NCBI GenBank assembly: GCA_001304365.1
Contig: LJNA01000038.1
Coordinates: 1-10,549 of the forward strand
DNA from: Syntrophobacter sp. DG_60
GTDB lineage: Bacteria > Desulfobacterota > Desulfofervidia > Desulfofervidales > DG-60
Direction: 5' to 3'
DNA length: 10,549 nucleotides
Shown: positions 6,573 through 10,549 of the stretch, one piece after another
Layout: each line of letters begins with the position of its first letter
Numbering within the stretch: position 1 is the first letter of the stretch
Position numbers and translations under genes: made by a program
The notes under the pieces: generated by a model
What the model saw: only the letters and a program-made list of their open reading frames with translations
Databases searched by the model: none
Told to the model about the DNA's origin: nothing

Positions 6573-7238
6573 ATGAGGGTCCCCATCATATCTAGCTTTA
6601 TAGGTGCTCCTTTTGAAAAGCTTGTCATCTTTTGTGAGGAGATACTAGAGGGCATGAAGGCACTTAAGGAGGCGGTTATAGCCTATGCAAATGAAGACTA
6701 TGAGCACTTTGATATATGGGCTAAAAGGGTATGCGGCATTGAGCAACTGGCAGATGAAATGAAGCGAGAAATAAGAAATAGCTTGCCTAGAGATGTGTTT
6801 ATGCCGGTAGATAAATTCCAGTTTTTCACTTTAGTAAGGGAGTTAGATCAAATTTTAGATAGGGCTGAAGATGTGGTAATTTGGTTATCCTTTAAGAGAG
6901 GGGTAGTCATCAAAGAAGTAAAAGAAGACCTATTAGGATTGCTTGATGCATCAATTGAGTCTGTAGAGACTTTGTTTAATGCAGTTAAGATGACCACAGA
7001 GACATTTGGTTTTATAAAGAAAAAGAGAGAGGATATTAAGCAAACTATTAGGGAAGTAAGGCACAGAGAGTGGGAATCTGATCAAATTGCCCAGTGCATG
7101 GTAAGAAAACTTTTTGAATTAAAAGATGTTGATTTTGTTACTATTCATCATATTTTAACTGTTGGTCGTTACATAGGAAACATCGCAGACCATGCTGAGA
7201 ATGCTGCTGACATCATTAGGGCAATGATTGCTAGATAA
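6573..7238 (+). CDS. PhoU-like DUF47 protein, putative Pit regulator (second copy)
   Basis: This second 221-aa DUF47/PhoU_div protein is collinear with the one at 4407 but clearly diverged. Shared blocks include APFEKL, LADEMKREIR, LPRDVFMPVDKFQFF and GNIADHAENAADIIRAMIAR. The acidic pairs are kept: E57/D61, D92/D96/D100, E166/D170 and E209/D213. Residues 101-115 and 130-150 differ most between the copies, so they may bind different partners or form a heteromer. It starts 11 nt after pit with an excellent ribosome-binding site and is almost certainly in one transcript with pit. An accessory role in controlling Pit is inferred from family context; no catalytic function is known. Confidence 0.93.
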   Translation: MRVPIISSFIGAPFEKLVIFCEEILEGMKALKEAVIAYANEDYEHFDIWAKRVCGIEQLADEMKREIRNSLPRDVFMPVDKFQFFTLVRELDQILDRAEDVVIWLSFKRGVVIKEVKEDLLGLLDASIESVETLFNAVKMTTETFGFIKKKREDIKQTIREVRHREWESDQIAQCMVRKLFELKDVDFVTIHHILTVGRYIGNIADHAENAADIIRAMIAR

Positions 7239-7260
7239 GCCAAAATCGCTGAGCATCTCT

Positions 7261-7291
7261 CAAACTCAAATTATTGCATAATTTGGGTTTG
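7261..7291 (+). terminator. Hairpin downstream of the second DUF47 gene
   Basis: CAAACTCAAATTAT (7261-7274) pairs with ATAATTTGGGTTTG (7278-7291) around a TGC loop. It forms a 14-bp stem with one G-U wobble, 22 nt after the stop codon. A T run (7305-7310) follows 13 nt later and not directly, so it may be an imperfect terminator or a 3' stabilising stem for the pit transcript. Confidence 0.5.
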
Positions 7292-7328
7292 TCTAAAATA
7301 AGTATTTTTTAACAAACTTTTAACAGAA

Positions 7329-7363
7329 CAGTCATCATTTTGTCATAAATTGTTATCATGATC
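7329..7363 (+). promoter_or_regulatory. Two-unit Pho box with possible -10
   Basis: CAGTCATCATTTTGTCAT (7329-7346) has two GTCAT half-sites spaced 11 nt apart, close to the E. coli Pho-box consensus CTGTCATAWAWCTGTCAY. Possible -10 elements are TATCAT (7354-7359) or CATGAT (7357-7362); the second is 10 nt from the box, as at E. coli phoA. Transcription would start near 7366-7369. What follows is only a three-codon unit and a hairpin. Confidence 0.6.
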
Positions 7364-7379
7364 TTTTTTATATAAATTT

Positions 7380-7401
7380 AAAGGAGGAAGTGAAAAAGTA
7401 A
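7380..7401 (+). other. Shine-Dalgarno followed by a three-codon open frame
   Basis: A full AAAGGAGG (7380-7387) is followed two bases later by GTG AAA AAG TAA (7390-7401), encoding Met-Lys-Lys and a stop. It lies between a Pho box and a strong hairpin whose left arm begins inside the frame. It may be the remains of a deleted Pho-controlled gene, a minimal leader peptide, or chance. The spacing between Shine-Dalgarno sequence and GTG is short. Confidence 0.35.
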
Positions 7402-7434
7402 AGAACCCCGTGCGGAAGCACGGGGTTCTTTACT
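7397..7434. terminator. Perfect 17-bp hairpin with GGAA (GNRA) loop
   Basis: AGTAAAGAACCCCGTGC (7397-7413) pairs without mismatch with GCACGGGGTTCTTTACT (7418-7434) around the tetraloop GGAA. The GC-rich core flanked by A/T arms is terminator-like in both directions; the T-rich tract on the minus strand is longer (ACTTTTTC). It separates the mini-unit at 7380-7401 from the porin's Pho array, and would stop transcripts from the left reaching the porin. Confidence 0.75.
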
Positions 7435-7441
7435 ACAGAAA

Positions 7442-7502
7442 TGTGACAAGATTGTTATATAATTGCTACTCTAATGTCATATATCCGCCATAATTTTGTC
7501 AT
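7442..7502 (+). promoter_or_regulatory. Array of six phase-locked PhoB-like half-sites upstream of the porin
   Basis: Six half-sites begin at G7443, G7454, G7465, G7476, G7487 and G7498, exactly 11 nt apart. They read GTGAC, GTTAT, GCTAC, GTCAT, GCCAT and GTCAT, most preceded by T. The 11-nt period and GTCAT core are those of PhoB/PhoP-type direct repeats. The last two units form an 18-mer Pho box (7485-7502) ending 11 nt before a TATAAA -10. A single E. coli Pho box has two units; six in one run would allow three PhoB dimers in tandem. Phosphate-starvation activation of the porin is the inference. The outer three units match the core less well. Confidence 0.75.
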
Positions 7503-7513
7503 TAGATTATGCC

Positions 7514-7543
7514 TATAAAAGGCCAAAATTCAAAAAAGGGAAG
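7514..7543 (+). promoter_or_regulatory. Porin -10 element and ribosome-binding site
   Basis: TATAAA (7514-7519) lies 11 nt after the last Pho unit, the spacing expected when PhoB replaces the -35 contact. Transcription would start near 7526. AAGGGAAG (7536-7543) then places a Shine-Dalgarno core GGGA 6 nt before the ATG at 7548. Together these exclude the earlier in-frame ATG at 7509. Confidence 0.6.
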
Positions 7544-7547
7544 CATG

Positions 7548-8726
7548 ATGAGGAAGTCAAAGTTACGGTTCATGTTTATGTTGGTGTTCATGTTAATGGC
7601 CACGTCTTTAAGGGCAGAAATCACCTTACCAAAGGGGCTTGAGGGGACAAGCATTGGGGCACTCTGGTACCTAGATTTTAAGGCTGGACAGGATAGGCAG
7701 GCAGATCATTATAGTGGATGGAGTATCGGTAGAGGTTATATAAATATAAAGAAGGAGATTACCTCTTGGCTTTCTGCCCGTGTCACTCCTGATGTGACCA
7801 GAGACATCCATGGTGATGTAAAGGTAAGGTTAAAATACCTTTATGGACGCCTTTATTTTCGTGATCTTTCTATCTTTACCAATAATTTTATTGAAATTGG
7901 CCAGATTCATTTCCCCTGGCTTGATTTTGAAGAACATGTAAATCCCTATCGGTGTCAAGGTACTATGTTCCAGGAAAGAAATCACATGTTTAATTCGGCA
8001 GACCAGGGGATTGCCTGGTTTAGTTATTTTGGCGGGCAAATGAGTGAGGAATATAAGGAAAAAGTGCATAAATATTATGCAGGCCGATATGGTAGCTTCT
8101 GCTTAGGGGTTTTTAACGGTGGTGGTTATCACCAAGGGGAAAAGAATACCAACAAGGCATTAGAGGCCCGGATCACCCTAAGGCCATTACCTGACCTTTT
8201 ACCAGGGCTTCAGTTTACCTACTTTGGCATATTAGCAAAAGGAAACCTTTCTAAAGAAGGAGAAACTTATAAAGATGGAAAGTATGCTTATTTTCCAGGC
8301 ACCAGTATAATAGCAGCAGGGGACCCACCAGATTGGTATGTAAATACATTTTTTATAAGCTATGAGGCCCCTTCTTATACCTTCACATTTGAATTTGCCA
8401 GGGATAAAGGCGCTCAAGATGGATTTTATAAAGAAGATGGGGAATATTATCGTGATGAGAGGGATAAAAGGGGCATTTCCCTTTGGGGGATGTTGAGGGT
8501 CCCTTGGCACAAAAGGCTTAGGGCCTGGGCAAGATACGATATCTGGGATCCTGATTTAAGTATTACAGATAATATAGAAAGAAGGTTGATAAGCTCACTG
8601 AGCTATGATGTATATAAAGGGGTTTGGGGATGTATATTTTTAATCACCTTTGAAAGGCTTTGGCATGATAACCCAAATTATCGTGATGAGCATTTCTTTC
8701 AAACTGTATTGCAGATAAAATTCTAA
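7548..8726 (+). CDS. Outer-membrane beta-barrel porin, probably phosphate-selective (OprP/OprO-like)
   Basis: This 392-aa exported protein has the hallmarks of an outer-membrane porin. A signal peptide (MRKSKLR, then FMFMLVFMLMATS, cleaved near LRA-E) leads into many alternating, aromatic-rich strands (GALWYLDFKAG, GRGYINIKK, RLKYLYGRLYFRD). It ends VLQIKF, a terminal Phe recognised by the outer-membrane assembly machinery. The strands resemble the phosphate-selective porin O/P group, usually about 400-440 residues; that assignment rests on style plus context. The context is strong: a six-unit Pho array directly upstream, and Pit genes just before. In the OprP group an arginine/lysine ladder in the pore selects phosphate; here basic residues are abundant but cannot be placed in a pore by eye. 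I chose ATG 7548 because 7509 would lie upstream of the predicted transcript start and would add a hydrophilic tail before the signal peptide. Confidence 0.82.
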   Translation: MRKSKLRFMFMLVFMLMATSLRAEITLPKGLEGTSIGALWYLDFKAGQDRQADHYSGWSIGRGYINIKKEITSWLSARVTPDVTRDIHGDVKVRLKYLYGRLYFRDLSIFTNNFIEIGQIHFPWLDFEEHVNPYRCQGTMFQERNHMFNSADQGIAWFSYFGGQMSEEYKEKVHKYYAGRYGSFCLGVFNGGGYHQGEKNTNKALEARITLRPLPDLLPGLQFTYFGILAKGNLSKEGETYKDGKYAYFPGTSIIAAGDPPDWYVNTFFISYEAPSYTFTFEFARDKGAQDGFYKEDGEYYRDERDKRGISLWGMLRVPWHKRLRAWARYDIWDPDLSITDNIERRLISSLSYDVYKGVWGCIFLITFERLWHDNPNYRDEHFFQTVLQIKF

Positions 8727-8743
8727 AATAAAAATTTTTTTTC

Positions 8744-8770
8744 TTGATAAATTAACCTAATTAGTATAAA
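8744..8770 (+). promoter_or_regulatory. Putative promoter for the transglycosylase gene
   Basis: TTGATA (8744-8749) and TATAAA (8765-8770) are separated by 15 nt, a little short. The transcript would start at about 8776-8778, just 3-5 nt before the ATG at 8781, and no Shine-Dalgarno sequence is seen. No terminator hairpin separates it from the porin gene 54 nt upstream, so read-through is also possible. Confidence 0.45.
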
Positions 8771-8780
8771 TAAAGTAAAA

Positions 8781-10085
8781 ATGTTTTTTCTAAAAACAAA
8801 GAAAATACTAATCATTATTCTTATAATATTGCTCTGGATATGTAAAAGTTCAGCCCAAATATTTTTTCCAAAAGAGGCAGCAGTACCTAGCACTCATGGT
8901 TCTCATAATATTACTGTTTCAAACGAGATTCCTTCCTTAAAAATCTTACCAGAGACGCCCTTTATGTATGAAGAGATACCTATAGTTATAAATGACCAGG
9001 TCCTTTTTTATTTAAGACGTTTTACAGAAAGTGGAAAATCCTATTTCGCAAAAACCTTGAATAAGTCGTATAGATATAAAAAACTTATGCAAGGAATATT
9101 GATACAATTTGGTCTACCAAAAGATTTATTTTATCTGGCATTCATTGAAAGCAATTTTAATAACCATGCTTATTCTCGCGCCCATGCCTGTGGGCCTTGG
9201 CAGCTAATTGCACAAACAGCTACTCAATATGGCCTTCGTATAGACCATTGGATAGATGAACGTAAAGACCCAGTGCTTTCTACCCAAGCAGCTGCCAAAT
9301 ATTTATGTGACCTCTATCAACAATTTGGCTGTTGGTATCTGACGGCTGCAGCCTATAATGCAGGAAATGGCACCATAAAAAGATTCATTAAAAAACATAA
9401 TACTAGTGATTGGTGGATACTCTCTAAAAGGGCAAAAAGGCTAAAAAAAGAAGCAAAAAACTATGTCCCTAAGTGGCTAGCTACCATTATGATTTCCAAA
9501 AACCCAGAAAAATATGGTTTCTTTTCAGCAAAGAACACACCTTTAAAATATGATACTATAAGAACAAATACTCTATTAGATTTAGAAACCATTGCTTATT
9601 TATGTAAAACCAGTCTAAATAATATAAAAAAACTTAATCCAGCTTTAAAACGCACCTACACTCCTCCATATCCTTATTTTTTACGTATTCCTGAAGGTAA
9701 AAAAGAATTTCTTTTAACTGCATTGGACAAAAAACCCAAGTTAAATGTTGACCGCTTTTACTGTTATAAAGTAAGGCCTGGGGATACACTCTGGGAGATT
9801 GCAAAACACTATCGCAGTAGCATTCCATTTATCGCCAAGTTAAATAACTTATCACCACCTTACTTATTAAGGCCAGGGCAAAAGCTCCTTATACCTCAAT
9901 CACCAAGAAAAAAAGCAAATGTTAGGGTGATTTCTTCTAAAAGAATTGTTTACACAGTAAGGCCGGGTGATAGTTTTTGGAAGATTTCCCGCCGCTTTGG
10001 CATTCCTATAAGCAAGATTAAAAACCAGAATCCTTCTAAGAGAATGCTTAGGCCTGGTGATCAATTAATCCTTGCCTTTGATTAA
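8781..10085 (+). CDS. mltD: Membrane-associated lytic murein transglycosylase D with LysM repeats
   Basis: This 434-aa protein cleaves the MurNAc-GlcNAc bond of peptidoglycan to give 1,6-anhydro ends, acting in the periplasm. A strongly hydrophobic signal sequence (about 9-20) precedes a likely cleavage at SSA-Q. The Cys at 21 is preceded by LWI, which is not a lipobox, so unlike E. coli MltD it need not be a lipoprotein. The SLT domain (about 100-240) has the catalytic Glu in FIES (E123), GPWQ (138-141) and AYNAG (191-195). A degenerate LysM-like segment (about 264-305) and two clear LysM domains (about 328-372 and 389-432, each with VRPGD and LRPG) bind glycan. Size and layout match MltD (about 450 aa). 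The start fits the signal peptide but lacks a ribosome-binding site. A glcD-like gene begins 20 nt downstream. Confidence 0.93.
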   Translation: MFFLKTKKILIIILIILLWICKSSAQIFFPKEAAVPSTHGSHNITVSNEIPSLKILPETPFMYEEIPIVINDQVLFYLRRFTESGKSYFAKTLNKSYRYKKLMQGILIQFGLPKDLFYLAFIESNFNNHAYSRAHACGPWQLIAQTATQYGLRIDHWIDERKDPVLSTQAAAKYLCDLYQQFGCWYLTAAAYNAGNGTIKRFIKKHNTSDWWILSKRAKRLKKEAKNYVPKWLATIMISKNPEKYGFFSAKNTPLKYDTIRTNTLLDLETIAYLCKTSLNNIKKLNPALKRTYTPPYPYFLRIPEGKKEFLLTALDKKPKLNVDRFYCYKVRPGDTLWEIAKHYRSSIPFIAKLNNLSPPYLLRPGQKLLIPQSPRKKANVRVISSKRIVYTVRPGDSFWKISRRFGIPISKIKNQNPSKRMLRPGDQLILAFD

Positions 10086-10099
10086 CTTGTTTGTTAATC
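10080..10099. repeat. Small hairpin at the end of the transglycosylase gene
   Basis: GATTAAC (10080-10086) and GTTAATC (10093-10099) form a perfect 7-bp stem with a TTGTTT loop, overlapping the mltD stop codon. With no GC core and no T tract it is unlikely to end transcription. It ends 6 nt before the GTG of the next gene and could affect its translation. Confidence 0.45.
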
Positions 10100-10105
10100 T
10101 AAGTC

Positions 10106-10549
10106 GTGCTTCCTAAAAAGGTCATTAAGTCACTGCAAAAAATTGTTGGAAAAGATTATATTTCGCTAAAAAAAGAAGACCTTTTGTGTTATGCCTATGA
10201 TGCCACACAGATTACTTCATTGCCAGACGCTGTGGTATTCCCCCATTCTTCAGAAGAAATTTCTAAGGTCATGCAGCTTGCCAATGAGTATTTATTTCCT
10301 GTAGTCCCCAGGGGGGCAGGCTCTGGGATGTCAGGTGGGGCTGTGCCTATAAGGGGTGGTATAGTTTTGGCTATGTCTCATCTTAATCGTATTTTAGAGA
10401 TTAATGAAAATGACATGTGGGTATGGGTAGAACCAGGTGTAGTTACAGAGGATTTGAAAAAGGCAGTAGAAGAAAAGGGGCTATTCTATCCACCTGATCC
10501 TGCAAGTCAGGCTTTTTCTACCATCGGTGGAAATGTAGCAGAGTGTGCT
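10106..10549 (+). CDS. glcD: FAD-linked oxidase, glycolate oxidase GlcD type (partial, 148 codons)
   Basis: This is the N-terminal part of a flavoprotein dehydrogenase of the GlcD / D-lactate dehydrogenase group, which oxidises 2-hydroxy acids; the full protein is usually about 460-500 residues. The FAD-binding PCMH fold is recognised by PVVPRGAGSGMSGGAVP (65-81), VWVEPGVV, YPPDPAS (128-134) and TIGGNVAE (139-146), in family order. GTG at 10106 is the only plausible start: an in-frame TAA lies at 10100-10102, and YAYDATQ occurs at the usual distance from the N-terminus. There is no clear ribosome-binding site. It follows mltD closely and may be read through from it. Substrate choice (glycolate or D-lactate) cannot be decided from this part. 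Confidence 0.92.
   Translation, partial: MLPKKVIKSLQKIVGKDYISLKKEDLLCYAYDATQITSLPDAVVFPHSSEEISKVMQLANEYLFPVVPRGAGSGMSGGAVPIRGGIVLAMSHLNRILEINENDMWVWVEPGVVTEDLKKAVEEKGLFYPPDPASQAFSTIGGNVAECA

Noticed and set aside
7350..7356. TTGTTAT as a third unit of the left Pho box
   Set aside because: It follows the second unit at 10 nt, not 11, and overlaps the likely -10 element.
7430..7436. TACTAC as a seventh unit of the porin Pho array
   Set aside because: It is in phase but lacks the conserved G and overlaps the hairpin arm.
8841..8846. Lipoprotein signal in the transglycosylase (Cys 21)
   Set aside because: The residues before Cys are L-W-I; a lipobox needs Gly, Ala or Ser directly before it.

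Overview
The window looks like an ordinary chromosomal stretch of an AT-rich Gram-negative bacterium. It encodes an outer-membrane porin, an exported murein transglycosylase and a PhoB-type regulatory signature. Arginine codons are mostly AGA/AGG and ATA isoleucine is common, a style seen in many AT-rich, often thermophilic, Desulfobacterota-like lineages. That placement is a guess from style, not a phylogenetic result. No tRNA, rRNA, CRISPR array or intact mobile element is visible.

Left part (1-4259). The first 501 codons of dnaE (replicative DNA polymerase III alpha) run leftward off the edge, with all nine PHP-domain metal ligands in place. It has a near-consensus promoter and a leader of only about 10 nt. 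A gene-free stretch with two imperfect inverted repeats separates it from a divergent, compact Lhr-like superfamily 2 helicase. Converging on the helicase is an exported calcineurin-like metallophosphoesterase gene, broken by a one-base frameshift.

Centre (4260-8726) is a phosphate-uptake block: a PhoU-like DUF47 protein, a Pit-type phosphate permease, a second PhoU-like DUF47 protein, and an outer-membrane porin. The first DUF47 gene appears to be leaderless: a TTGAAA-16-TATAAT promoter ends 6 nt before its ATG. The second is probably translationally coupled to pit through a Shine-Dalgarno sequence that overlaps the pit stop codon. The 300-nt gap before the porin is the richest part of the window. 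It holds two hairpins, one two-unit Pho box in front of a tiny SD-GTG-AAA-AAG-TAA unit, and an array of six 11-nt-spaced PhoB-like half-sites running right up to the porin promoter. That array and its -10 element move the porin start from 7509 to 7548. The porin would admit phosphate to the periplasm and Pit would take it into the cell; the DUF47 proteins probably modulate Pit.

Right part (8727-10549). A MltD-like lytic transglycosylase with C-terminal LysM repeats also has a very short leader. It is followed 20 nt later by the start of a GlcD-type FAD-linked oxidase that runs off the right edge.

The most notable signals are the long phase-locked Pho array, the Pho-box-driven mini-unit ending in a perfect 17-bp GNRA-capped hairpin, and the recurrent leaderless or near-leaderless starts.
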